Positions 45,335 through 54,011 of a DNA stretch of 64,000 nucleotides are shown piece by piece (position 1 is the first letter of the stretch; every line of letters starts with the position of its first letter). The stretch comes from Zobellella taiwanensis (GTDB taxonomy: Bacteria; Pseudomonadota; Gammaproteobacteria; Enterobacterales; Aeromonadaceae): positions 1 through 64,000 of the forward strand of contig NZ_PXYH01000002.1 of NCBI RefSeq assembly GCF_003012795.1, given 5' to 3'. A program made the position numbers and the translations under genes. The notes under the pieces are model-generated. The model was given only the letters and a program-made list of their open reading frames with translations, was not told the DNA's origin and did not search any database.

Positions 45335-46054
45335 ATGACAGAGCAAGCAGTAATACACCCTGACTCCGGTTTGTCGATCACCGAGGCACGGGAGCTGACC
45401 AAGTCGGAAAACCTGACCGAGCAGCTGGTGGATCTTATCGTCAAGGGGCACTTTGCCGCCGGCAGCAAGATCTCCGAGCCGGAGCTGGCGCGCCGCTTTG
45501 GCGTTAGCCGCGGGCCGCTGCGGGAAGCCATGATGCGGGTGGAAGCCCTGGGGCTGATTGAGCGGGTACCCCATGTGGGTGCCCGGGTCATTGCGCTGAG
45601 CCGGGCCAGGCTGGTGGAAATTTACGCAGTGCGCGAAGCCCTTGAGGGCATGGCGGTGCGCCTGGCCTGCCGGCACATTACCGAGGAAGAGCTGGATGCC
45701 CTGCAAGAGTTGCTGGACACCCATAAGGCTCATATCGAGGAAGTGGAGGGGGCCTCCTATTTCCACCAGCAGGGGGATTTCGACTTTCACTATCGCCTGA
45801 TCCAGGCCAGCCGCAACCACACGCTGATCGGCCTGCTGTGCGACGAGCTGTACCACCTGCTGCGCATGTACCGGCACCAGTCCCAGCGCGCCTATTCCCG
45901 GCCGCAACAAGCGCTGACCGAGCATTTCCATTTGCTGGCGGCTCTGCGGGAGCGGGACGAAGAGCTGGCCGAGCTGCTGATGCGCCGTCATATCATGCGC
46001 AGCCGGCTGCTGATTGAACAACAACTCACCGAAGACAAGGAGAAAGCGTCATGA
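45335..46054 (+). CDS. prpR: GntR family (FCD) regulator of the methylcitrate operon
   Basis: A 239-aa FadR-subfamily GntR regulator. The N-terminal winged HTH covers about residues 25-90 ([30 protein letters not shown]). The helical FCD effector domain covers about 95-230, with metal-ligand-like residues in [12 protein letters not shown] and [15 protein letters not shown]. It is the first gene of the prp operon; its stop overlaps the prpB start by four bases. In Shewanella-like bacteria such a GntR replaces the sigma-54 activator PrpR of enterics. Probable ligand: propionyl-CoA or 2-methylcitrate, by context. Confidence 0.88.
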   Translation: MTEQAVIHPDSGLSITEARELTKSENLTEQLVDLIVKGHFAAGSKISEPELARRFGVSRGPLREAMMRVEALGLIERVPHVGARVIALSRARLVEIYAVREALEGMAVRLACRHITEEELDALQELLDTHKAHIEEVEGASYFHQQGDFDFHYRLIQASRNHTLIGLLCDELYHLLRMYRHQSQRAYSRPQQALTEHFHLLAALRERDEELAELLMRRHIMRSRLLIEQQLTEDKEKAS

Positions 46055-46929
46055 GTCCAGGGAAACGATTCCGCCAGGCGGTGGCCACCCACCGGCCGCT
46101 GCAGGTGGTGGGCACTATTAATGCCTACTGCGCCATGATGGCGGAGCAGGTGGGCCATCAGGCCATTTATCTGTCCGGCGGCGGCATTGCCAATGCCTCC
46201 TACGGCCTGCCGGATCTGGGCATTACCACCCTGAACGATGTGCTGGAAGACGTGCGCCGGGTCACGGCGGCCTCCGGCCTGCCGCTGCTGGTGGACATAG
46301 ACACCGGCTTTGGCGGGGCCTTTAATATTGCCCGCACCATCAAGGAGATGGAGCGCGCCGGCGCAGCCGCCGTGCACCTGGAAGATCAGGTGGCGCAAAA
46401 GCGCTGCGGCCACCGGCCCAACAAGGCCATTGTCAGCCAGGGTGAAATGGTGGACCGGGTGAAAGCGGCGGTGGACGCCCGCACCGACGATAACTTTGTG
46501 ATCATGGCCCGCACCGATGCGCTGGCGGTAGAAGGCATGGATGCCGCCATCGCGCGCGCCCTGGCCTGTGTGGAGGCGGGAGCCGACATGATCTTTCCCG
46601 AAGCCATTAACACCCTGGAGCAATACCGCCAATTTGCCGAGGCGGTAAAGGTGCCGATCCTCGCCAACATCACCGAGTTTGGCCAGACCCCGCTGTTCAG
46701 CACCGACGAGCTGGCCGAGTGCGGCGTGAGCATGGTGCTGTATCCGCTGTCGGCGTTCCGGGCCATGAACCAGGCAGCGCTCAATGTGTATCAGCACCTG
46801 CTGCAAGACGGCCATCAGCGCCAGGTGGTGGACAGCATGCAGACCCGCGAGCAGCTCTATCACTATCTGGGTTACCACGATTACGAGAACAAGCTCGACC
46901 GGTTATTCAACGAGCAAAAAGGCGACTGA
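46051..46929 (+). CDS. prpB: 2-methylisocitrate lyase
   Basis: A 292-aa member of the isocitrate lyase/PEP mutase superfamily, splitting 2-methylisocitrate into pyruvate and succinate. The active-site loop is [11 protein letters not shown] with the catalytic Cys (KRCGH), and [17 protein letters not shown] and [16 protein letters not shown] are typical. [18 protein letters not shown] is near the N-terminus. The ATG overlaps the regulator's stop (ATGA). prpC follows after 36 bases. Confidence 0.96.
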   Translation: MSPGKRFRQAVATHRPLQVVGTINAYCAMMAEQVGHQAIYLSGGGIANASYGLPDLGITTLNDVLEDVRRVTAASGLPLLVDIDTGFGGAFNIARTIKEMERAGAAAVHLEDQVAQKRCGHRPNKAIVSQGEMVDRVKAAVDARTDDNFVIMARTDALAVEGMDAAIARALACVEAGADMIFPEAINTLEQYRQFAEAVKVPILANITEFGQTPLFSTDELAECGVSMVLYPLSAFRAMNQAALNVYQHLLQDGHQRQVVDSMQTREQLYHYLGYHDYENKLDRLFNEQKGD

Positions 46930-46965
46930 CCCCCTCATCGACCAAAACATAACAAGGAGAGTGCC

Positions 46966-48126
46966 ATGACTGCGATCGCCGTAGCCGACAAGCAAAAGGA
47001 TGACAAACCACTGGCAGGCGCCGGCCTGCGCGGCCAGAGTGCCGGCACCACGGCCCTGTGCACCGTGGGCAAGAGCGGTACCGGGCTGACCTACCGGGGC
47101 TATGACATTACCGACCTGGCCCACCATGCCGAATTTGAGGAAGTGGCGTATTTGCTGCTGAAAGGCAAGCTGCCCACCCAGTCCGAGCTGAATGACTACA
47201 AACACAGCCTCAAGGCCCGCCGGGGGCTGCCGCCGGCGCTGCGTCGGGTGCTGGAGGAAATCCCCGCCAATGCCCACCCCATGGATGTGATGCGCACCGG
47301 CTGCTCCATGCTGGGCAACCTGGATCAGGAGTTGGACTTTGCCGAGCAGGAAGACAAAACCGACACCTTGCTGGCCATGCTGCCGGCCATCATCTGCTAC
47401 TGGTATCGCTACAGCCACGACGGCGTGCGCATCGACACCACCTGCCCGGAGCAGGACAGCATCGGCGGTTATTTTCTGGAAATGCTCACCGGCAAGGCGC
47501 CAAGCGAGCTGCATAAAAAGGTGATGCACTGCTCCCTGGTGCTCTATGCCGAACACGAGTTCAACGCCTCCACCTTCACCGCCCGGGTGTGCGCCTCCAC
47601 CCTCTCCGACCTGCACTCCTGCATTACCGCCGCCATCGGCAGCCTGCGCGGCCCGCTGCACGGCGGCGCCAACGAGGCGGCCATGGAAATGATTGAACGC
47701 TGGCAGACCCCCGACGAGGCCGAAGCCGGCATACTGCAAATGCTAGCCAACAAGGAAAAAATCATGGGCTTTGGCCACGCCATTTACCGCGAGTCCGACC
47801 CGCGTAATGATCTCATCAAGGCCTGGTCGAAAAAACTCTCTGAAGATGTGGGCGACACCCACCTCTATGCGGTGTCGGAGCGGGTGGAAGCGGTGATGAA
47901 GCGGGAGAAAAACCTGTTCTGCAACGCCGACTTCTTTCACGCCTCCGCCTATCACTTTATGGGCATTCCCACCAAGCTGTTTACCCCCATTTTTGTGATG
48001 AGCCGGGTTACCGGCTGGGCCGCCCATGTGTTTGAGCAGCGCGCCAACAACCGCATTATTCGCCCCAGCGCCGACTATATTGGCCCCGAGCCGCAAGCCT
48101 GGCTGCCCATGGCCGAGCGCAAGTGA
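46966..48126 (+). CDS. prpC: 2-methylcitrate synthase
   Basis: A 386-aa citrate synthase family enzyme joining propionyl-CoA and oxaloacetate. LTYRGYDITDLAHHAEFEEV, LHGGANEAAMEM (with a catalytic His), GFGHAIYRESDPRNDLIK and RPSADYIGPE match methylcitrate synthases more than GltA in length and style. The ATG at 46966 has AAGGAG upstream. acnD begins nine bases after its stop. Confidence 0.95.
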   Translation: MTAIAVADKQKDDKPLAGAGLRGQSAGTTALCTVGKSGTGLTYRGYDITDLAHHAEFEEVAYLLLKGKLPTQSELNDYKHSLKARRGLPPALRRVLEEIPANAHPMDVMRTGCSMLGNLDQELDFAEQEDKTDTLLAMLPAIICYWYRYSHDGVRIDTTCPEQDSIGGYFLEMLTGKAPSELHKKVMHCSLVLYAEHEFNASTFTARVCASTLSDLHSCITAAIGSLRGPLHGGANEAAMEMIERWQTPDEAEAGILQMLANKEKIMGFGHAIYRESDPRNDLIKAWSKKLSEDVGDTHLYAVSERVEAVMKREKNLFCNADFFHASAYHFMGIPTKLFTPIFVMSRVTGWAAHVFEQRANNRIIRPSADYIGPEPQAWLPMAERK

Positions 48127-48134
48127 GGAATGTT

Positions 48135-50714
48135 ATGAACAGCCAATACCGCAAGCCGCTGCCGGGCACGGAACTCGACTACTTTGATGCGCGGGCAGCG
48201 GTGAACGCCATTGCCCCCGGTGCCTATGAGGGCTTGCCCTATGCATCACGGGTGCTGGCCGAGCAACTGGTGCGCCGCTGCGCGCCCGAGCATCTCACCG
48301 ACAGCCTTAAACAACTGATTGAGCGCCGCCGCGACCTCGACTTTCCCTGGTATCCGGCGCGAGTGGTGTGCCACGACATTCTGGGGCAAACCGCATTGGT
48401 TGATTTGGCTGGCCTGCGGGACGCCATTGCTGCACAAGGGGGGGAGCCGGCCCGGGTGAACCCTGTGGTGCAAACCCAGCTGATTGTGGATCATTCCCTG
48501 GCGGTGGAGCATGCCGGCTTTGAGCCGGACGCTTTTGACAAAAACCGCGCCATTGAAGACAGGCGTAACGAAGACCGCTTTCACTTTATTGAATGGTGCA
48601 AAACCGCCTTTGAGAACGTGAGCGTGATCCCCGCCGGCAACGGCATCATGCACCAGATAAACCTGGAGAAAATGTCGCCGGTGGTGCAGGTGCAACAGGG
48701 CGTGGCCTTTCCCGACACCTGTGTGGGCACCGACAGCCACACCCCCCACGTGGATGCCTTGGGGGTGATTGCCATTGGCGTGGGCGGACTGGAAGCCGAA
48801 ACCGTGATGCTGGGGCGTCCCTCCATGATGCGCCTGCCGGACATAGTGGGCGTTAAGCTCACCGGCCGTCGCCAGCCCGGCATTACCGCCACCGACATAG
48901 TGCTGGCACTGACCGAGTTCTTGCGGGAGCAGCGGGTGGTGTCGGCCTGGCTGGAATTCTTTGGTGAAGGCACTCAACACCTCACCATTGGCGACCGGGC
49001 CACCATCTCCAACATGACCCCGGAATACGGGGCCACCGCCGGCCTGTTTTACATCGACCAGCAGACCATCAACTACCTGAAACTCACCGGCCGCGACGAC
49101 GAGCAGGTAAAACTGGTGGAAACCTATGCCCGGCACACCGGACTGTGGGCGGACGATTTGCGTACTGCTCAGTATGAACGGGTGCTGGAGTTTGATATTG
49201 GCGCAGTAACCCGCAACATGGCGGGGCCGTCCAACCCGCACCGGCGGCAGCCTACCTCGGCGCTGGCGGAGCGGGGCATTGCCGGGCCCTGGCAGCAAGA
49301 GCCGGGCAAGCTGCCGGACGGGGCCATTATTATTGCCGCCATTACGTCATGCACCAACACCAGCAACCCGCGCAACGTGGTGGCGGCGGGGCTGCTGGCC
49401 AAAAAGGCCAACGCCCTTGGCTTAACGCGCAAGCCCTGGGTAAAAACCTCCTTTGCGCCGGGCTCCAAGGTGGCAAAATTGTATCTGGAAGAAGCGGGCC
49501 TGCTGCCGGAGCTGGAGCAACTGGGTTTTGGCATTGTGGGTTATGCCTGCACCACCTGTAATGGCATGAGCGGCGCGCTCGACCCCGATATTCAGCAAGA
49601 GATCATCGAGCGTGACCTTTACACCACGGCGGTGCTCTCGGGCAACCGCAACTTCGACGGCCGCATTCACCCTTACGCCCGGCAGGCGTTTCTGGCCTCG
49701 CCGCCGCTGGTGGTGGCCTATGCCCTGGCAGGCTCCATTCGCTTTGACATAGAGCGGGACGCCCTGGGCACGGACGCCAATGGCAAGCCCATTTACCTGA
49801 ACGACCTCTGGCCCAGCGATGAAGAAATTGATGCGGTGGTGGAGCAATACGTAAAGCCCGAGCAGTTCAAGCAGGTGTACATTCAAATGTTCAAGCTGAA
49901 CGACGCCGCCGACCGCACGCCGCCGCTTTACGACTGGCGGCCCAACAGTACCTACATTCGCCGCCCGCCCTACTGGGAAGGGGCCCTGGCCGGAAAATGC
50001 AGCCTCACCGGCATGCGGCCGCTGGCCATTCTGGGGGACAACATCACCACCGATCATCTGTCGCCGTCCAACGCCATTTTGCCCACCAGCGCGGCGGGGG
50101 AATACCTGGCCCGCATGGGGGTGCCGGAAGAAGACTTTAACTCCTACGCCACCCATCGCGGCGATCACCTTACCGCCCAGCGGGCGACCCTCGCCAACCC
50201 CAAGCTGTTTAATGAAATGGTGCAGGAAAACGGCAAGGTGGTACAGGGGTCGCTGGCGCGCATAGAGCCCGAGGGCAAGGTCACCCGCATGTGGGAAGCG
50301 ATAGAAACCTACATGAACCGCAAGCAGCCGCTGATCATCATTGCCGGGGCGGACTACGGCCAGGGCTCGTCCCGGGACTGGGCCGCCAAGGGGGTGCGCC
50401 TGGCAGGAGTGGAAGCCATTGTGGCTGAAGGTTTTGAGCGCATTCACCGCACCAACCTGGTGGGCATGGGGGTGCTGCCGCTGGAGTTTATGCCCGGCAC
50501 CAACCGCCACACGCTTGGCCTTGATGGCACCGAGCTCTATGACGTGCAGGGCCACCTTCAGCCCGGTGCCGAATTGACCCTGGTGATCACCCGCACCAAC
50601 GGCGAGCAGGAAAAAGTGCCCGTGCGCTGCCGGCTGGACACCGCCGACGAGCTGAATGTGTACAGCGCCGGCGGCGTGCTGCAGCGCTTTGCTCAGGATT
50701 TTCTGGCGGGGTGA
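48135..50714 (+). CDS. acnD: Fe/S-dependent 2-methylcitrate dehydratase AcnD
   Basis: An 859-aa aconitase-family enzyme. The [4Fe-4S] ligand cysteines are in ITSCTNTSNP and YACTTCNGMSG. GVGGLEAETVMLG, TDHLSPSNAI and DYGQGSSRDWAAKG are typical of the family. It dehydrates 2-methylcitrate to 2-methylaconitate and needs PrpF. The ATG at 48135 has GAGGA upstream; a GTG at 48123 overlapping prpC is in frame but less likely. A 122-base gap with a cloverleaf palindrome separates it from prpF. Confidence 0.95.
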   Translation: MNSQYRKPLPGTELDYFDARAAVNAIAPGAYEGLPYASRVLAEQLVRRCAPEHLTDSLKQLIERRRDLDFPWYPARVVCHDILGQTALVDLAGLRDAIAAQGGEPARVNPVVQTQLIVDHSLAVEHAGFEPDAFDKNRAIEDRRNEDRFHFIEWCKTAFENVSVIPAGNGIMHQINLEKMSPVVQVQQGVAFPDTCVGTDSHTPHVDALGVIAIGVGGLEAETVMLGRPSMMRLPDIVGVKLTGRRQPGITATDIVLALTEFLREQRVVSAWLEFFGEGTQHLTIGDRATISNMTPEYGATAGLFYIDQQTINYLKLTGRDDEQVKLVETYARHTGLWADDLRTAQYERVLEFDIGAVTRNMAGPSNPHRRQPTSALAERGIAGPWQQEPGKLPDGAIIIAAITSCTNTSNPRNVVAAGLLAKKANALGLTRKPWVKTSFAPGSKVAKLYLEEAGLLPELEQLGFGIVGYACTTCNGMSGALDPDIQQEIIERDLYTTAVLSGNRNFDGRIHPYARQAFLASPPLVVAYALAGSIRFDIERDALGTDANGKPIYLNDLWPSDEEIDAVVEQYVKPEQFKQVYIQMFKLNDAADRTPPLYDWRPNSTYIRRPPYWEGALAGKCSLTGMRPLAILGDNITTDHLSPSNAILPTSAAGEYLARMGVPEEDFNSYATHRGDHLTAQRATLANPKLFNEMVQENGKVVQGSLARIEPEGKVTRMWEAIETYMNRKQPLIIIAGADYGQGSSRDWAAKGVRLAGVEAIVAEGFERIHRTNLVGMGVLPLEFMPGTNRHTLGLDGTELYDVQGHLQPGAELTLVITRTNGEQEKVPVRCRLDTADELNVYSAGGVLQRFAQDFLAG

Positions 50715-50725
50715 GGGTTAATGCG

Positions 50726-50801
50726 TTTGTAGGCCCCAATTTATTGGGGCAAACCGTGCCATGTACGTGCATATTTGCCCCGTTAAAACGGGGCCTACAA
50801 A
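50726..50801. repeat. Cloverleaf-like palindrome between acnD and prpF
   Basis: TTTGTAGGCCCC at 50726-50737 is matched exactly by GGGGCCTACAAA at 50790-50801. Each arm carries its own hairpin: CCCCAA/TTGGGG at 50734-50749 and CCCCGTT/AACGGGG at 50778-50793. A fragment (CCCAATAAATTGGGGCCTAC) recurs at 57010-57029, so it is a dispersed element. Confidence 0.85.
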
Positions 50802-50836
50802 TGCAAACGACGACGTCGTTATAAAAGGAACCAACC

Positions 50837-52012
50837 ATGGCAAGCAATGAATTTCCGCCCCAGCTGAAAATACCCGCCACCTACATGCGCGGCGGCACCA
50901 GCAAAGGGGTGTTTTTTAACCTGGCCGATCTGCCGCCGGCGGCGCAGGTGCCCGGCGAGGCCAGAGACCAGCTGCTGCTGCGGGTGATTGGCAGCCCGGA
51001 TCCTTACGGCAAGCACACCGACGGCATGGGCGGGGCCACCTCCAGCACCAGCAAGGCGGTGATTGTCTCCCAAAGCCAACAGCCCGATCACCATGTGGAC
51101 TATCTGTTCGGCCAGGTGTCCATTGACCAGCCCTTGGTGGACTGGAGCGGCAACTGCGGCAACCTGTCCGCCGCCGTTGGCCCCTTTGCCATTCACGCGG
51201 GCCTGATCCCGCCCGAATGCATTCCCCACAACGGGGTGATGGCGGTGCGGGTATGGCAGGCCAACATTGGCAAAACCCTGGTGGTGCAGGTGCCGATACG
51301 CAACGGCCAGGTGCAGGAAACCGGCGACTTTGAGCTGGACGGCGTGACCTTTCCCGCCGCCGAAATACAGGTGGATTTTATGGCACCGGGCGAGGGGGCC
51401 ATATTCCCTACCGGCCAGCTGATGGACCGGCTGGAAGTGCCGGGCCTCGGCATGCTGGAAGCCACGCTGATTAACGCCGGCATTCCCACCATTTTTATCA
51501 ACGCTCACTCACTTGGCTTTAGCGGCACCGAGCTGCAGGGCGACATTAACGGCAATGCGGACACCCTGGCCCTGTTTGAGCGCATTCGCGCCGCCGGGGC
51601 CGTGAAAATGGGGCTTATCAGCTCACCGGAGCAGGCCGCCAGCCGCCAGCACACGCCCAAGGTGGCCTTTGTGGCAGAGCCGGCGGCCTATGTGGCGTCC
51701 AGCGGCAAAACCGTGGAGCAAACCGACATTGATGTGCTGGTGCGGGCGCTTTCCATGGGCAAGCTGCACCACGCCATGATGGGCACCGCCGCCGTGGCCA
51801 TTGCCGCCGCCGCCTGTGTGCCCGGCACCCTGGTCAACCTGGCCGCCGGTGGTGGCGAAAAAACCTCGGTCACTTTTGGTCATCCGTCCGGCACCCTGAA
51901 AGTGGGAGCCGAAGCCCGCCACACCGAGCAGGGCTGGGAAGTGGAAAAGGTCACCATGAGCCGCAGCGCGCGCATTTTAATGGAAGGAGCCGTGCGCGTG
52001 CCGTTTGCATAA
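50837..52012 (+). CDS. prpF: 2-methylaconitate cis-trans isomerase PrpF
   Basis: A 391-aa diaminopimelate-epimerase-fold protein. PATYMRGGTSKGVFF opens the family, then GNCGNLSAAVGPFAIHAG and the C-terminal LAAGGGEKTSVTFGHPSG. It isomerises the trans-2-methylaconitate made by AcnD so that an aconitase can hydrate it. The ATG at 50837 has AAAAGGAA upstream. It lies behind the palindromic repeat, which may modulate its expression in the operon. Confidence 0.95.
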   Translation: MASNEFPPQLKIPATYMRGGTSKGVFFNLADLPPAAQVPGEARDQLLLRVIGSPDPYGKHTDGMGGATSSTSKAVIVSQSQQPDHHVDYLFGQVSIDQPLVDWSGNCGNLSAAVGPFAIHAGLIPPECIPHNGVMAVRVWQANIGKTLVVQVPIRNGQVQETGDFELDGVTFPAAEIQVDFMAPGEGAIFPTGQLMDRLEVPGLGMLEATLINAGIPTIFINAHSLGFSGTELQGDINGNADTLALFERIRAAGAVKMGLISSPEQAASRQHTPKVAFVAEPAAYVASSGKTVEQTDIDVLVRALSMGKLHHAMMGTAAVAIAAAACVPGTLVNLAAGGGEKTSVTFGHPSGTLKVGAEARHTEQGWEVEKVTMSRSARILMEGAVRVPFA

Positions 52013-52064
52013 CCCCCCATGCGCCCGCGGCGCTTAAGGACAAGCAATGTCAGGAGCAAACACC

Positions 52065-53939
52065 ATGTTTACCTATCAGCAGGCATTTGATTTGGCGGCC
52101 AGCTCGCCGGAAACCTTCTGGAAGCAGCAGGCCGAACAGCTGGACTGGTTTACCTTTCCGCAAACCATATTAAGCACGGACGAACACGGCATTGAGCGCT
52201 GGTTTGCCGACGGCGAGCTGAACACCGCCCATCTGGCGCTGGATTACCATGTGGAGCAGGGCAGGGGGGACCAGACTGCCCTGATTTACGACTCGCCGGT
52301 GACCGGCAAAAAGGCCCGCTACACCTACCGGGTGCTGCGGGATCAGGTGGCCAGGGTGGCCGGCATGTTGGCCGGGCTCGGCGTGCAAAAGGGCGACAGA
52401 GTGGTGATTTACATGCCCATGATCCCCCAGGCCGCCATGGCCATGCTGGCCTGTGCCCGCCTGGGGGCCATTCATTCCGTGGTGTTCGGCGGTTTTGCGC
52501 CCCACGAGCTGGCGGTGCGCATTGAAGATGCCGAACCCAAAGTGCTGCTCACCGCCAGCTGCGGGGTGGAAGTGAACAAGGTGATCCCCTACAAGCCGCT
52601 GGTGGACAAGGCGGTGATGGACAGCCGCTGGAAGCCGGAGCACGTGGTGGTGTTTCAGCGCCGGGAATGCCCGGCGGAGCTGCCCCATGATCGGGACAAG
52701 GACTGGGCGGCGCTGATGCAAAACGCCGAGCCTCACCCCTGTGTGCCGGTGCGGGCCACGGATCCGCTTTACATTCTGTATACCTCGGGCACCACCGGCA
52801 AACCCAAGGGCGTGGTGCGCGACAACGGCGGCCATGCGGTGGCGCTGCACTACAGCATGCACACCATTTACAACCTAAAGCCCGGCGATGTGTTCTGGGC
52901 CGCCTCCGACGTGGGCTGGGTGGTGGGCCATTCCTACATAGTGTATGCGCCGCTGATTTACGGCTGCACCACCATTTTGTATGAAGGCAAGCCGGTGAAA
53001 ACCCCGGATCCCGGTGCCTTCTGGCGGGTATGCGACGAATACGGCGTAAAGGCGCTGTTTTCCGCCCCCACGGCGTTTCGCGCCATCAAGAAGGAAGACC
53101 CTAACGGCGAGCAGCTTAAGCATTACCCCATGGAGCCGCTCACCACCATCTTTATGGCCGGCGAGCGGCTGGACCCGCCCACCCTGGAGTGGGTGCAGAA
53201 CCACACCCAGCGCCCGGTGGTGGATCACTGGTGGCAGACCGAAACCGGCTGGGCCATTGCCGCCAACCCATTGGGGCTGGAGCGCTTTGCCACCAAACCC
53301 GGCTCCGCCACCAAACCCGTTCCGGGTTACAAGGTACAAGTGCTCAATGAGCTGGGGGAAGCCCAAGCCCCCGGCGAGCAGGGCTACATTGCCATTGCCC
53401 GGCCGCTGCCCCCGGGCTGTTTGCCCACGGTGTGGCGCAACCACGACCGGTTTGAATCCGGCTATCTCGGCCAGTTTCCGGGCTTTTATGTATCCGGCGA
53501 CGGGGGCTATATGGACGAAGAGGGCTACCTGTTCGTGATGGGCCGCATGGACGACGTGATCAACGTGGCCGGCCACCGGCTTTCCACCGGCGAAATGGAA
53601 GAAATTGTGGGCAGCCACGAGGCGGTGGCCGAATGCGCCGTGGTGGGCGTGCACGACGAGCTGAAAGGCCAGCTGCCCCTGGGGCTGGTGGTACTGAAAG
53701 ATGGCTATGTGTCGGAAAACGGCAGCATTGAGCGGGCGCTGCTGCAACTGGTGCGCGATCAGGTGGGTGCGGTGGCCTGCTTTAAACGAGCCATTATTGT
53801 GGACCGGCTGCCCAAAACCCGCTCCGGTAAAATACTGCGCCGGGTGATCCGCCAGATCGCCGACGGCGAGCAATACGTGGTGCCGTCCACCATCGACGAC
53901 CCCAGCGCACTGGAAGAGCTGGCGCGGGTGCTGGAGTAA
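52065..53939 (+). CDS. prpE: Propionyl-CoA synthetase
   Basis: A 624-aa acyl-CoA synthetase (AMP-forming) activating propionate. It has the P-loop YTSGTTGKPKGVVRD, the adenylate motif DHWWQTETGW, the hinge MGRMDDVINVAGHRLSTGE and the acylation-sensitive lysine in LPKTRSGKILRRVIRQIA. The ATG at 52065 aligns with the known PrpE start and has CAGGAG upstream; ATG at 52047 with TTAAGGA is equally possible and adds six residues. It ends the prp operon. Confidence 0.94.
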   Translation: MFTYQQAFDLAASSPETFWKQQAEQLDWFTFPQTILSTDEHGIERWFADGELNTAHLALDYHVEQGRGDQTALIYDSPVTGKKARYTYRVLRDQVARVAGMLAGLGVQKGDRVVIYMPMIPQAAMAMLACARLGAIHSVVFGGFAPHELAVRIEDAEPKVLLTASCGVEVNKVIPYKPLVDKAVMDSRWKPEHVVVFQRRECPAELPHDRDKDWAALMQNAEPHPCVPVRATDPLYILYTSGTTGKPKGVVRDNGGHAVALHYSMHTIYNLKPGDVFWAASDVGWVVGHSYIVYAPLIYGCTTILYEGKPVKTPDPGAFWRVCDEYGVKALFSAPTAFRAIKKEDPNGEQLKHYPMEPLTTIFMAGERLDPPTLEWVQNHTQRPVVDHWWQTETGWAIAANPLGLERFATKPGSATKPVPGYKVQVLNELGEAQAPGEQGYIAIARPLPPGCLPTVWRNHDRFESGYLGQFPGFYVSGDGGYMDEEGYLFVMGRMDDVINVAGHRLSTGEMEEIVGSHEAVAECAVVGVHDELKGQLPLGLVVLKDGYVSENGSIERALLQLVRDQVGAVACFKRAIIVDRLPKTRSGKILRRVIRQIADGEQYVVPSTIDDPSALEELARVLE

Positions 53940-53947
53940 CTTCCCTG

Positions 53948-54011
53948 TGAGCCGATTAATTGCCATAATCGGCTCATATTTTGATTCGATTAGGGTGGTT
54001 ATTCGGCTCAT
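53948..54011. promoter_or_regulatory. Inverted repeat with a third half-site at the fic start codon
   Basis: TGAGCCGATTA (53948-53958) and TAATCGGCTCA (53966-53976) form a perfect 11-bp inverted repeat with a 7-base spacer. TATTCGGCTCAT at 54000-54011 repeats the right arm with one change and runs into the ATG at 54010. The set may be an operator for the downstream protein, which has a winged-helix domain. The palindrome could also help to end prpE, but lacks a proper T-run. Confidence 0.55.
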
